Shown piece after piece: positions 1-6,673 of a DNA stretch of 55,360 nt. The stretch's first letter is position 1, and every line of letters starts with the position of its first letter. The stretch is from Patescibacteria group bacterium (GTDB taxonomy: Bacteria > Patescibacteriota > Patescibacteriia > Buchananbacterales > SURF-54), in the NCBI GenBank assembly GCA_018818885.1, contig JAHIRB010000041.1:1-55360 (forward strand), written 5' to 3'. The notes below the pieces were generated by a model. It saw only the letters and a list, made by a program, of their open reading frames with translations, was not told where the DNA came from and did not search any database. A program made the translations under genes and the position numbers.

Positions 1-34
1 CTCATTTCTTTGATTTGAGGTAATATGTTGGTAG

Positions 35-102
35 GACATCTCTATATTTGGCTTAATAATTAAGGGGTACTTTATTATTTTACCTAAAAGAGATGTCTTT
101 TT
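35..102 (+). terminator. Inverted repeat, possible terminator of an upstream gene
   Basis: A perfect 9-bp inverted repeat, GACATCTCT at 35-43 and AGAGATGTC at 89-97, is followed at once by TTTTT (98-102). The 45-nt loop is long for an intrinsic terminator, so this is only a candidate end for a gene left of the window. No coding sequence is supported in 1-193. Confidence 0.4.
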
Positions 103-151
103 GTATTGTTTAAAACGTTGCACTTCGGAGTAGAATGTACCCACCCCATTC

Positions 152-180
152 TTGACACATTTATTAATATCTGATAGTAT
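152..180 (+). promoter_or_regulatory. secG promoter
   Basis: TTGACA at 152-157, a 17-nt spacer and TAGTAT at 175-180 form a good sigma-70-type promoter. The expected start of transcription near 187 leaves only about 7 nt before the ATG at 194, so the mRNA should be almost leaderless. The -35 box contains the TTG that would otherwise be a possible upstream start codon. Confidence 0.65.
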
Positions 181-193
181 ATATCTATTAAAT

Positions 194-412
194 ATGTTAA
201 TACTCACCATAGTACAAATAGCTTCTGCTATTCTTTTAATTATAGTGGTTTTAGTCCAAAACCAAGGTGCTGGCCTTGGCGCTGCTTTTGGTGGCGAAGG
301 AAACTCATTTAGAACAAAACGAGGTGCCGAAAAGTCACTATTTTACTTCACCATTATTCTCTCTATTATATTTTTAGGCACAGCTTTAGCAGGAGTTATC
401 TTGCAAAGCTAA
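194..412 (+). CDS. secG: Preprotein translocase subunit SecG
   Basis: Small inner-membrane subunit of the SecYEG channel that assists SecA-driven export. The protein is 72 residues with two hydrophobic segments (about residues 2-21 and 50-70) joined by a glycine-rich cytoplasmic loop containing the family hallmark VQNQGAGLGAAFGGEG. Family members begin just before the first membrane helix, which fits the ATG at 194. A TTG at 152 in the same frame lies inside the promoter -35 box and is rejected as the start. No SD is visible, in line with a near-leaderless message. The next gene begins 24 nt downstream and may be co-transcribed. Confidence 0.9.
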   Translation: MLILTIVQIASAILLIIVVLVQNQGAGLGAAFGGEGNSFRTKRGAEKSLFYFTIILSIIFLGTALAGVILQS

Positions 413-436
413 ACATCCAAAAATTAAAAACTAATT

Positions 437-2437
437 GTGAAAATTCCTTTTAAAAAAACAGATAATCTTTCTGTTTCCTCTTCTACTACAACAAAGAATG
501 GGCAAAAGCCGCAATATCAAAATGAACTTGATAAAAAGTTGGTTTATTCTTTATCAGAAAATAAATTACCAAAACCTAAGCAACTTAAACACTTAAAAAA
601 AACTCTAAGCAAAAAAGAGTTGTGGCTGGTGCGAGTGGCAGCTTTGATAATTCTAATCAGTTTGATTTTTTTAGGTGTTAAATTTTACCTAGCAAATTTT
701 CTTCCAACTCCTATTGTTGGTGGCGAGCATACAGAAGGTTTAATTGGTGCCCCACAATATGTTAATCCATTACTTTCTCAAACTAACGATGTAGATTCGG
801 ATCTAGCAAATTTAATTTTTTCGGGATTATTAAAATATGATAAAGATTTAAACCTAGTTCCAGACCTAGCATCAGAATATCAAATATCAGAAGATCAAAA
901 AGCATATACCTTTACTTTGAGGCAAAATGTCTTGTGGCATGATTCAAACCTTGATGATCCTAAACAGTTCACAGCTAATGATGTAATATTTACTGTTGAA
1001 AGTATTTTAGATCCAGATTTCAAAAGTCCAATTTTACCAAGTTTGCGTGGAGTAGAAATCCAAAAAATTGACGACTACACAATTGCTTTTACTTTACCTG
1101 AGGCCTTTCCGCCATTTTTAGAAGCTTTGACTTTTGGTATATTACCAGAACACATATGGTTAGAGGTTCCGCCAGCTAATGCAAATTTGAATGAATACAA
1201 TATCAAGCCAGTTGGAACAGGCATGTGGCAATTTGTTAAATTGAATAAAGATTCCTTGGGTAATATTAAATCTTATATTTTAGAACCAAACCCTAATTAC
1301 TACGGCCAAAAACCATACTTAGAAAAATTAACCTTTAAATTCTACCCTGATTTTGAAACCGCAGTTGACAGTTTAAAAAGTAAAAGCGTTGGGGGAATTA
1401 GTTTTCTACCAAAACGTCTTAAAGATGATTTAAAAAACAGCACTAATCTTAATTTCCATTCTTTCAACTTACCTCAATACACAGCAATATTTTTTAATCA
1501 AAAGCAAAACGAAATTCTAAAAAATAAAGGTGTCAGAAGTGCTTTAAGATTAGCTATTGATAAGCCAACAATACTTTCTGAAGCTTTGAGGCTAGAAGGA
1601 CAAATTATCGATGGCCCAATACTACCTGGTTACCCTGGGTATGGTCCAAGCCAAGAAGATATAAGCTATAACCCTCAACAAGCAAATCAAACATTAGAAG
1701 ATACGGGTTGGAAACAACTTGAAATTGATGACTATAAAAAGATTTTAGAAGAAGAATTCAATAAAATCCAAGGGGAGAAGGAAAAGGAAAAAGCAGATGC
1801 AGAAGGTGAAGAGACATCTCCAGAAGAAGGTCTTACAGAGGAAGAGCTAACTTTAGAGGAATATCTAGAATCAAAACTAGTGCCTGATCAGCCTTTTTAT
1901 CGTCAAAATGATGACAAAATTTTACAAATTACCTTAACAACTGTTGATCAACCAGAAAACTTAAAAGCAGCAGAATTGATCGCAAATTTCTGGCAACAAG
2001 TTGGTGTCACCACAAATCTAAACATTGTAGAAGGAGCCAGAGTTTCTAGAGAAGTAATAAAGCCAAGAAACTATGAGGCACTATTGTTTGGAATTATCGC
2101 TGGCGCAGATCCAGACCCATTTCCGTTTTGGCATTCATCTCAAAACCAAGACCCAGGCCTAAATCTTGCTAATTATGCCAACCGAAAAGTTGATACATTG
2201 CTAGAAGAAGCAAGAAAATCTACCGATGCTCAAAAAAGACAAGAATCTTATAGTGAATTCCAAAATATAATTATATCGGAAATTCCAGCAATATTTCTAT
2301 TTAATCCTACTTATACTTACGTCCTTGATAAAGATATCAAGGGTATAGATATATCTCGCATTGTCATTCCTTCTGATCGCTTCAATAACATTGAGGAATG
2401 GTATATTAAAACAAAAAGAAAATATAAAAAAGAATAG
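437..2437 (+). CDS. Membrane-anchored peptide-type ABC transporter substrate-binding protein (family 5)
   Basis: Likely binds peptides or a similar ligand outside the membrane for an ABC importer; no permease or ATPase gene is in the window. The 666 residues comprise a basic cytoplasmic tail, one membrane helix at about 62-86 and an SBP_bac_5 fold from about 95 to 650. Family-like stretches include the early region with NPLLSQTNDVDSDLANLIFSGL and the DLASEYQISEDQKAYTFTLR segment. The anchor replaces the usual lipoprotein signal. A highly charged Glu/Lys-rich insert lies at about 430-484 and is probably a disordered loop. The start is GTG at 437, 24 nt after secG, with no SD. The stop codon is part of a terminator stem. 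Confidence 0.85.
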   Translation: MKIPFKKTDNLSVSSSTTTKNGQKPQYQNELDKKLVYSLSENKLPKPKQLKHLKKTLSKKELWLVRVAALIILISLIFLGVKFYLANFLPTPIVGGEHTEGLIGAPQYVNPLLSQTNDVDSDLANLIFSGLLKYDKDLNLVPDLASEYQISEDQKAYTFTLRQNVLWHDSNLDDPKQFTANDVIFTVESILDPDFKSPILPSLRGVEIQKIDDYTIAFTLPEAFPPFLEALTFGILPEHIWLEVPPANANLNEYNIKPVGTGMWQFVKLNKDSLGNIKSYILEPNPNYYGQKPYLEKLTFKFYPDFETAVDSLKSKSVGGISFLPKRLKDDLKNSTNLNFHSFNLPQYTAIFFNQKQNEILKNKGVRSALRLAIDKPTILSEALRLEGQIIDGPILPGYPGYGPSQEDISYNPQQANQTLEDTGWKQLEIDDYKKILEEEFNKIQGEKEKEKADAEGEETSPEEGLTEEELTLEEYLESKLVPDQPFYRQNDDKILQITLTTVDQPENLKAAELIANFWQQVGVTTNLNIVEGARVSREVIKPRNYEALLFGIIAGADPDPFPFWHSSQNQDPGLNLANYANRKVDTLLEEARKSTDAQKRQESYSEFQNIIISEIPAIFLFNPTYTYVLDKDIKGIDISRIVIPSDRFNNIEEWYIKTKRKYKKE

Positions 2438-2461
2438 CCTTACAAATTCCGCAAGGCTATC
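2435..2461. terminator. Short hairpin between convergent genes
   Basis: TAGCCTT (2435-2441) pairs with AAGGCTA (2453-2459) over an 11-nt loop. The stem includes the stop codon of the binding-protein gene. The T-tract is poor on both strands, so termination is plausible but not strong. The minus-strand gene at 2498-2824 ends nearby. Confidence 0.45.
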
Positions 2462-2497
2462 TTATGTAAACGATATTGTAGTTGGGTGCAGGATTCA

Positions 2498-2824
2498 CTA
2501 CTCTAGATCATAATATCCAACAAAATTTTCAAAATCCAATTCAGTACTAAATCGGTCTAAAGCTTTCAAGATGAGTTCTCTTACCCCTTCGTGAGTTTTA
2601 CCATCTTGCATTTTATTGGTAACAGTAATGTCTAGACAAAACTTACCTCTAAGCGTTCCTAAAAATAATCCTTCACCTGCAGGCCATTCTTGACATATCT
2701 CAGATCCAAAAGACTCTTTGATTGCCACGATAATATCTTGTATCGTAGCATAACTAAGTTTAAAAGGCCGCACTAATATCTTTGACTTAAGCCCCATTTT
2801 GATATCAACATCATTCACTTGCAT
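2498..2824 (-). CDS. Hypothetical protein with strong SD
   Basis: An orphan protein of 108 residues with no family I recognise. It is soluble, has no signal peptide or membrane helix, and contains four segments that look like alternating strands and helices. The ATG at 2824 is preferred because GGGAGG stands 8 nt upstream; an in-frame start 27 nt further upstream would leave this SD unused. The strong SD sets it apart from the core genes nearby. It is one of several single-gene units in this window with this kind of ribosome site. It is divergent from the tRNA-Leu gene. Confidence 0.6.
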   Translation of the reverse strand: MQVNDVDIKMGLKSKILVRPFKLSYATIQDIIVAIKESFGSEICQEWPAGEGLFLGTLRGKFCLDITVTNKMQDGKTHEGVRELILKALDRFSTELDFENFVGYYDLE

Positions 2825-2907
2825 TTGATTAACCCTCCCATTTTCAGACAAATTACTCTGTTGTCAAATTTACTGTTATTATACAACATTATTATGAACA
2901 TAAAAGC

Positions 2908-2993
2908 GCCGATGTGGTGGAACTGGTATACACGCACGGTTCAGAGCCGTGTGCCCTTCGGGCTTGAGGGTTCAACTCCCTCCATCGGCACCA
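2908..2993 (+). tRNA. tRNA-Leu (anticodon CAG), CCA encoded
   Basis: Class II tRNA cloverleaf. The acceptor arm GCCGATG (2908-2914) pairs with CATCGGC (2983-2989). The anticodon stem CACGG/CCGTG encloses the loop TTCAGAG, giving anticodon CAG. A long variable arm with GCCCTTCGGGC follows, and the T-loop is TTCAACT. Discriminator A (2990) is followed by an encoded CCA (2991-2993). The tRNA-Arg gene near the window end lacks an encoded CCA. Confidence 0.96.
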
Positions 2994-3129
2994 CAATATA
3001 TAGCAGTTCACCTAACCACCGGAGCGCTAGCGAAGACAAAAGTCTCCCCTCGCCCACCATATTAACTATATTAATTTTATTAACTATATTAACTACCTCG
3101 TATTACCACTCCATTAACTAAACTAAACT
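2994..3129 (+). other. Intergenic spacer with TTAACTATA runs
   Basis: Between tRNA-Leu and the RNase J gene. It holds a short GC-rich stretch (about 3020-3055) and a tandem run of ATTAACTATATTAA-like words at 3059-3120. No SD or clear promoter for the RNase J gene is visible, so co-transcription with the tRNA is possible. Confidence 0.35.
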
Positions 3130-4935
3130 ATGATTGAAAAAAGAAAAAATACAAAAAAATTCAAACAAACTAGACAGCTATTCAAACCTAAACAAAAGGT
3201 CAAACAAAACATCCAGAAATCTAACATTCGAGCTGGTAAAAAAATTCAAAGACCAACTCAAACACCAATTTCAAAAAACAGATTAAAAATTATTCCGCTT
3301 GGTGGTTTAGAAGAAGTCGGACGAAATATGACTGTTTTTGAATATGGCAACGATATTGTTATTGTTGATATGGGTTTGCAATTTCCAGAAGAAGACATGC
3401 CTGGAATTGATTATGTTATACCAAACATAGATTACCTTAAAGATAAATCAAAAAATATCCGTGGTGTAATTATTACTCACGGACACTACGATCATATCGG
3501 CGGCATACCTCATTTAATGCCACGGCTTGGAAACCCTACAATTTATACTGCCAAACTAACCGCTGGAATTATTCAAAAACGACAAGAAGAACACAAAAAT
3601 ATACCTAAATTAATTTTTCAAGAAATTAATGAAAGGTCAAAGCTTAAACTTGGTACGTTCAACATCGAATTTTTTCATGTTAACCATAACATTCCAGATT
3701 CTTACGCCGTAGTAATAAAAAGTCCTGTGGGTACCATCGTGCATACAGGTGATTTTAAACTTGATTACGATCCTGTTTACGAAAAACCAGCTGACTTAAA
3801 CCTTATTGCTCAATATGGCAATCAGGGAGTATTAGCCTTGATGGCAGATTCAACAGATGCCGAACATCCCGGTAGCCAGATTTCTGAAAGAGAAGTAGGT
3901 CAAGAACTAGAAAAATTATTTGAACAAGCTCCAGGTAGAATTATTATCGGTACTTTTGCCTCACTACTTTCTCGTGTTCAACAGATATTTTGGATAGCAG
4001 AAAAACTAAATAAGAAAATATTGGTTGAAGGTAGGTCTATGAAAACTAATGTAGAAATTGCCCACAAGCTTGGTTATTTAAAATTCAACCCTAACACTCT
4101 AGTCGACGAAACTAATTTTAGAAGAATTGATGATAAAAAATTAGTAATAATTTGCACCGGTGCTCAAGGAGAAAAAAGAGCAGCCTTAATGCGAATTGCC
4201 AACAACGAACATCGCTTTATTAAATTCAAGCAAAAAGATTCCGTTATCTTTTCTTCTTCTGTTGTGCCAGGGAACGAAAGAACCGTTCAAACTTTAAAAG
4301 ATACAATCTACAAACACGACGCGCGTGTTATTCATTATCAGATGATGGATATCCACGCTGGTGGCCATGCCAAACAAGAAGATTTAAAAATAATGATGAG
4401 GTTGATAAAACCAAGATTTTTTATTCCTATTGAAGGCAATCACTTTATGCTTAGAATCCATGGTGATTTAGCTATAGAAGCAGGCATCAAAAAAGAAAAT
4501 ATAATAATTGGTGAAAACGGTAGAATTATCGAATGCAGTAAAAATCAATGTAAATTGACAAACCATATGGTTCCAGCAGATTATGTTTTTGTTGATGGGC
4601 TTGGCGTGGGTGATATTTCACAGATAGTACTACGTGACAGGCAAATGATGTCAGAAGACGGGATGCTTGTTGTCATTGCTACAATATACAAAAAGACTGG
4701 CCAATTGGCACAAAACCCCGACATTATTTCTAGAGGTTTTGTATATTTGAAAGAAAACAAAAAGTTGATAGAGGAAATTAGAAGCAAAGCTAAAAAGATA
4801 ATGCATGATTCAGATCATAAATCCCCTGCCTTTGAAGGTTACATTAAGGATAAAATAAGAAACGATCTTGGACAGTTTGTTTATAGTAAGACACAACGCA
4901 GACCAATGATTTTGCCGGTGTTGATTGAAGTGTAA
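3130..4935 (+). CDS. rnj: Ribonuclease J
   Basis: Metallo-beta-lactamase/beta-CASP RNase with 5'-to-3' exo- and endonuclease activity in mRNA decay and RNA maturation. At 601 residues it has a Lys-rich N-terminal extension of about 50 residues, then the core beginning LKIIPLGGLEEVGRNM. The zinc motif HGHYDHIGG starts at residue 117, and HTGDFKLD carries the next metal-binding Asp. The beta-CASP region includes GTFASLLSRVQQI, and the C-terminal HAGGHAKQEDL motif is characteristic of RNase J. The start is ATG 3130 with no SD. A repeat of the AGCGATA family follows the stop codon. Confidence 0.95.
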   Translation: MIEKRKNTKKFKQTRQLFKPKQKVKQNIQKSNIRAGKKIQRPTQTPISKNRLKIIPLGGLEEVGRNMTVFEYGNDIVIVDMGLQFPEEDMPGIDYVIPNIDYLKDKSKNIRGVIITHGHYDHIGGIPHLMPRLGNPTIYTAKLTAGIIQKRQEEHKNIPKLIFQEINERSKLKLGTFNIEFFHVNHNIPDSYAVVIKSPVGTIVHTGDFKLDYDPVYEKPADLNLIAQYGNQGVLALMADSTDAEHPGSQISEREVGQELEKLFEQAPGRIIIGTFASLLSRVQQIFWIAEKLNKKILVEGRSMKTNVEIAHKLGYLKFNPNTLVDETNFRRIDDKKLVIICTGAQGEKRAALMRIANNEHRFIKFKQKDSVIFSSSVVPGNERTVQTLKDTIYKHDARVIHYQMMDIHAGGHAKQEDLKIMMRLIKPRFFIPIEGNHFMLRIHGDLAIEAGIKKENIIIGENGRIIECSKNQCKLTNHMVPADYVFVDGLGVGDISQIVLRDRQMMSEDGMLVVIATIYKKTGQLAQNPDIISRGFVYLKENKKLIEEIRSKAKKIMHDSDHKSPAFEGYIKDKIRNDLGQFVYSKTQRRPMILPVLIEV

Positions 4936-4937
4936 GT

Positions 4938-5010
4938 TGAGCGATAGAGTTATAAAGCGATAAAGATAACAACTATATCGCTCCTATCGCTACATCGCTT
5001 TATCGCCATA
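4938..5010. repeat. AGCGATA/TATCGCT palindromic spacer repeat, copy 1
   Basis: Several GCGATA and TATCGC words are arranged so that GAGCGATAG and AAGCGATAAAG on the left can pair with TATCGCT and CGCTTTATCGC on the right, giving a long imperfect hairpin. Related copies lie near 13851, 17598, 28143, 37780 and 53384, each at a gene border. Confidence 0.65.
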
Positions 5011-5038
5011 TTGACTAAATACGCATACATACTATAAT
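5011..5038 (+). promoter_or_regulatory. Promoter of the 5078-5272 gene
   Basis: TTGACT (5011-5016), a 16-nt spacer and a consensus TATAAT (5033-5038). It gives a leader of about 33 nt that ends in a very strong SD. Confidence 0.65.
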
Positions 5039-5077
5039 ACCAATACAGCTTTTAGAGGGCTGAAAAAGGAGGGGGTC

Positions 5078-5272
5078 ATGAGTGAAAATATAAACTGGCT
5101 GGCGGTAGAAGCAGAAATGGCTGTTCGAAATTTCGGAGATAGATGGTCAGAATTTGGCATAGGTTATGGTGAACCAGAATTCGTCGACATTGTAAATCCA
5201 AGCAATCCGAACCGCATAAGAGATCGAAAAATCATCGAAGCTCGACGAAAAAAAGGAAGAAAAAAATGCTAA
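5078..5272 (+). CDS. Small hypothetical protein with strong SD
   Basis: A 64-residue orphan protein I do not recognise. It has a tryptophan- and glutamate-containing N-terminal half and a very basic C-terminus (RRKKGRKK) that could contact nucleic acid, though this is speculative. Support for a real gene is mainly contextual: AAGGAGGGGGTC directly precedes the ATG, and a consensus-like promoter lies about 40 nt upstream. It sits directly before the T-box promoter. A weak TTTAGA/TCTAAA hairpin follows the stop. Confidence 0.6.
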   Translation: MSENINWLAVEAEMAVRNFGDRWSEFGIGYGEPEFVDIVNPSNPNRIRDRKIIEARRKKGRKKC

Positions 5273-5308
5273 ATTTAGACCTCTAAAAGTTCTTCCTTAG
5301 TAAAAGAC

Positions 5309-5337
5309 TTGACAAAAACTGCAATATTTGCTAACCT
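5309..5337 (+). promoter_or_regulatory. Promoter of the T-box leader
   Basis: TTGACA (5309-5314), a 17-nt spacer and TAACCT (5332-5337) preceded by TG at the extended -10 position. The transcript should start near 5344, just before the proposed Stem I. Confidence 0.55.
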
Positions 5338-5343
5338 ATACAT

Positions 5344-5788
5344 AACATTGAAAACTATTTAAAACCTATGAAGTGTGTCCTTTGATTGCGCGGGCTTGCC
5401 CTTAAGCGAGCGAAGCGAGTTGAAGGGTTGGGCACGCTGAGGTGAACTATGCGATAGTGTAGTTTCGGCAGGCACCGTAACCATAGCCTAACTGATGTCG
5501 CCCCGAGTTTATCGAGGGGGTCATTGAGTCAGTAAAGTGATTTTGATTTGTTTGCTGACGAATCATTTTTTTGTTCCAGCACGATTAATCATTATCTGGT
5601 CCGCCGAAGCTCGAATATAATGAGAGCGTAGGCGGGAATAAAGGTGGCACCGCGGCTTTGTCTCGCCGGAGTCCGAAAGGACGAAGGCGGAACTTGTCTC
5701 GCCGAAGCTCGAAAGAGCGGAGGCGGAATAATAACCCGTCCTTTGTCCAATAACTTTTTAAGTTGTTGTATGAAGGGTGGGTTTTATT
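5344..5788 (+). promoter_or_regulatory. T-box leader (tRNA-sensing transcription attenuator)
   Basis: The T-box core AAAGGTGGCACCGCGG is at 5640-5655. Its left arm AAAGG can pair with CCTTT at about 5740-5744 to form the antiterminator. The competing terminator pairs AACCCGTCCTT (5733-5743) with AAGGGTGGGTT (5773-5783), 11 bp including two G-T pairs, followed by TTTATT. Stem I appears to be closed by CTATG (5366-5370) and CATAG (5482-5486), with an upper helix GTGTC/GGCAC and a distal arm AGGTGA-ACTA-TGCGATAGTG-TAGT resembling the AG-bulge and apical loop. The bulge TGGC predicts a tRNA with discriminator G. Possible specifiers are AAC (Asn, 5479-5481) or ACC (Thr, 5480-5482); Asn fits discriminator G better. 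Loops carry GC-rich palindromic inserts. The first gene downstream is the 94-residue orphan. Confidence 0.8.
5659..5729. repeat. Two tandem GC-rich palindromic units inside the T-box antiterminator loop
   Basis: Two roughly 36-nt units both start TTGTCTCGCCG. Each contains its own small hairpin (TCCGAAAGGA and CTCGAAAGAG) and ends GGCGGAA. They lie between the T-box sequence and its pairing partner. A related unit sits just upstream at 5599-5636, and another at 5849-5873. Confidence 0.65.
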
Positions 5789-5848
5789 AGTAACTGGCTT
5801 AAAATTTTTGAGCAAGTATCGATAAAAATTTTACTAGCAGTTACTAAT
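5786..5848. repeat. Nested inverted repeat after the T-box terminator
   Basis: ATTAGTAACTG (5786-5796) is an exact inverse of CAGTTACTAAT (5838-5848). Inside, AAAATTTTT (5801-5809) is an exact inverse of AAAAATTTT (5824-5832). It lies between the T-box terminator and the 94-residue gene. It may be an RNA hairpin or an inserted miniature element. Confidence 0.6.
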
Positions 5849-5926
5849 CCGCCGAAGCTTTAGCGTAGGCGTATAACATAGATACAACTGGTCAAAAAGA
5901 CCGATAACCATGGAGGGATCTTGAAA

Positions 5927-6211
5927 ATGTCATTAACCAAAGAAGAACAGGCTGCACTGGAACAAACACATAATATCAAGATTACTTGTGTAATCAGTTT
6001 TACCGCATGCACAGAATGTGGTAAACGACGTTATCGCGCAACTGCAAATACGTCCGGTAAAATAATTCACGTATGTGAGGATGGCCATATTCAAAATGGT
6101 CAAGCTCCAAAAATCACTGTGGCCGTCATCGATCTACAAAAAATTCCTGGGTATGAAAAATCTAAACCACTTGACGTACTGCGTTACAAGGGTGGAAACA
6201 GAGGTTTCTAA
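5927..6211 (+). CDS. Hypothetical Cys-containing protein downstream of the T-box
   Basis: A 94-residue orphan. The middle carries CTEC followed about 20 residues later by CEDGH, a spacing that could bind a zinc ion, but no named zinc-ribbon family is recognised. The ATG at 5927 is chosen because GGAGGG (5912-5917) lies 9 nt upstream; a TTG two codons earlier would be too close to the SD. It is the only gene between the T-box terminator and the next transcription terminators, so it is the best candidate for T-box control. A GGTC/GACC hairpin lies just before the SD. Confidence 0.6.
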   Translation: MSLTKEEQAALEQTHNIKITCVISFTACTECGKRRYRATANTSGKIIHVCEDGHIQNGQAPKITVAVIDLQKIPGYEKSKPLDVLRYKGGNRGF

Positions 6212-6226
6212 CTATGCGACGTCACG

Positions 6227-6261
6227 AGGGGAAGCAAAACTACAGTAGCTTTGCTTCCCCT
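6227..6261 (+). terminator. Hairpin after the 94-residue gene
   Basis: AGGGGAAGCAAA (6227-6238) pairs with TTTGCTTCCCCT (6250-6261), a perfect 12-bp stem with an 11-nt loop. No T-run follows, so it may block exonucleases as much as terminate. Confidence 0.5.
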
Positions 6262-6298
6262 CCCAACTCAATTATTACAAATTTATATAAAAAGAAAA

Positions 6299-6329
6299 GG
6301 CCGGGTGCACGCACCTGGCCCTTGTGTTT
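6299..6329. terminator. GC-rich hairpin shared by convergent small genes
   Basis: GGCCGGGTGC (6299-6308) pairs with GCACCTGGCC (6311-6320) apart from one mismatch. It lies between the 94-residue gene and the oppositely directed 53-residue gene. On the minus strand it is followed by TTTTCTTTTTATAT, a good U-tract. Confidence 0.65.
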
Positions 6330-6349
6330 GAATGTCTGAATGTTGTTTA

Positions 6350-6511
6350 TTATTTCGTGGGTTGTAGAGATAAAATCTCCGAATTCATTTTGCCAACTTT
6401 AATACCATCGGGATCATTCCTCTTTAAAGCCTCTGCAATTAGATGTGCAATATTGTTGCACCCTCGAGAAGAAAACTCCCCTTCCTGTGGTAATACTGAT
6501 TTGATTAACAT
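6350..6511 (-). CDS. Small 53-residue hypothetical protein
   Basis: A short gene recognised from its signals. ATG at 6511 is preceded 9 nt upstream by GGAGG (6521-6525). Further upstream is a promoter with TTGAAA, 17 nt and TAAGAT. The stop is TAA at 6350-6352, and a terminator with a T-rich tail follows. The protein is soluble, has one Cys near residue 18 and contains a helix-like stretch NNIAHLIAEALKR. I do not recognise a family. The promoter, SD and terminator together make it likely that this is expressed. Confidence 0.55.
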   Translation of the reverse strand: MLIKSVLPQEGEFSSRGCNNIAHLIAEALKRNDPDGIKVGKMNSEILSLQPTK

Positions 6512-6548
6512 TTTTTACTGCCTCCAGGCTTCGTTCCAGCGGGCATCA

Positions 6549-6577
6549 ATCTTACACTATATAATATTTTTTTTCAA
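6549..6577 (-). promoter_or_regulatory. Promoter of the 53-residue gene
   Basis: Read on the minus strand: TTGAAA (6577-6572), 17 nt, TAAGAT (6554-6549). The same -10 hexamer is used by the two purine promoters and the groES promoter. Confidence 0.5.
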
Positions 6578-6599
6578 ATGTTTTATCTATACCATCCCG

Positions 6600-6625
6600 T
6601 TGGCGACATTCGCGAATGTCGCCAA
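6600..6625. promoter_or_regulatory. Perfect 26-bp palindrome upstream of trpS
   Basis: TTGGCGACATTCG is followed directly by its exact inverse complement CGAATGTCGCCAA. It ends 11 nt before the trpS -35 box and about 23 nt upstream of the promoter of the divergent 53-residue gene. The position suggests an operator for a dimeric regulator; a cruciform or a GC-rich repeat unit is the alternative. Confidence 0.5.
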
Positions 6626-6636
6626 CTATACAAACT

Positions 6637-6665
6637 TTGACATAACACACGTAAACTATTAAAAT
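6637..6665 (+). promoter_or_regulatory. trpS promoter, leaderless
   Basis: TTGACA (6637-6642), a 17-nt spacer and TAAAAT (6660-6665). Transcription should start about 6672, at or within 2 nt of the ATG at 6674, giving a leaderless mRNA. This separates trpS from the T-box about 0.9 kb upstream. Confidence 0.7.
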
Positions 6666-6673
6666 ATATAGGT

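Noticed and set aside
152-193. TTG start for secG 14 codons upstream
   Set aside because: The TTG is part of a TTGACA -35 box with a -10 at 175-180, and the SecG family starts at the ATG at 194.
2819-3121. Open frame of about 100 codons on the plus strand
   Set aside because: It runs through the tRNA-Leu gene and has no ribosome site or family; the cloverleaf explains this stretch.
5585-5815. Minus-strand open frame within the T-box leader
   Set aside because: It consists of the GC-rich repeat units and terminator arms (Leu/Arg/Phe-rich repeats) and has no SD.
6324-6662. Plus-strand open frame of 112 codons
   Set aside because: It lies opposite the 53-residue gene that has promoter, SD and terminator; it has no SD of its own and crosses the 26-bp palindrome.
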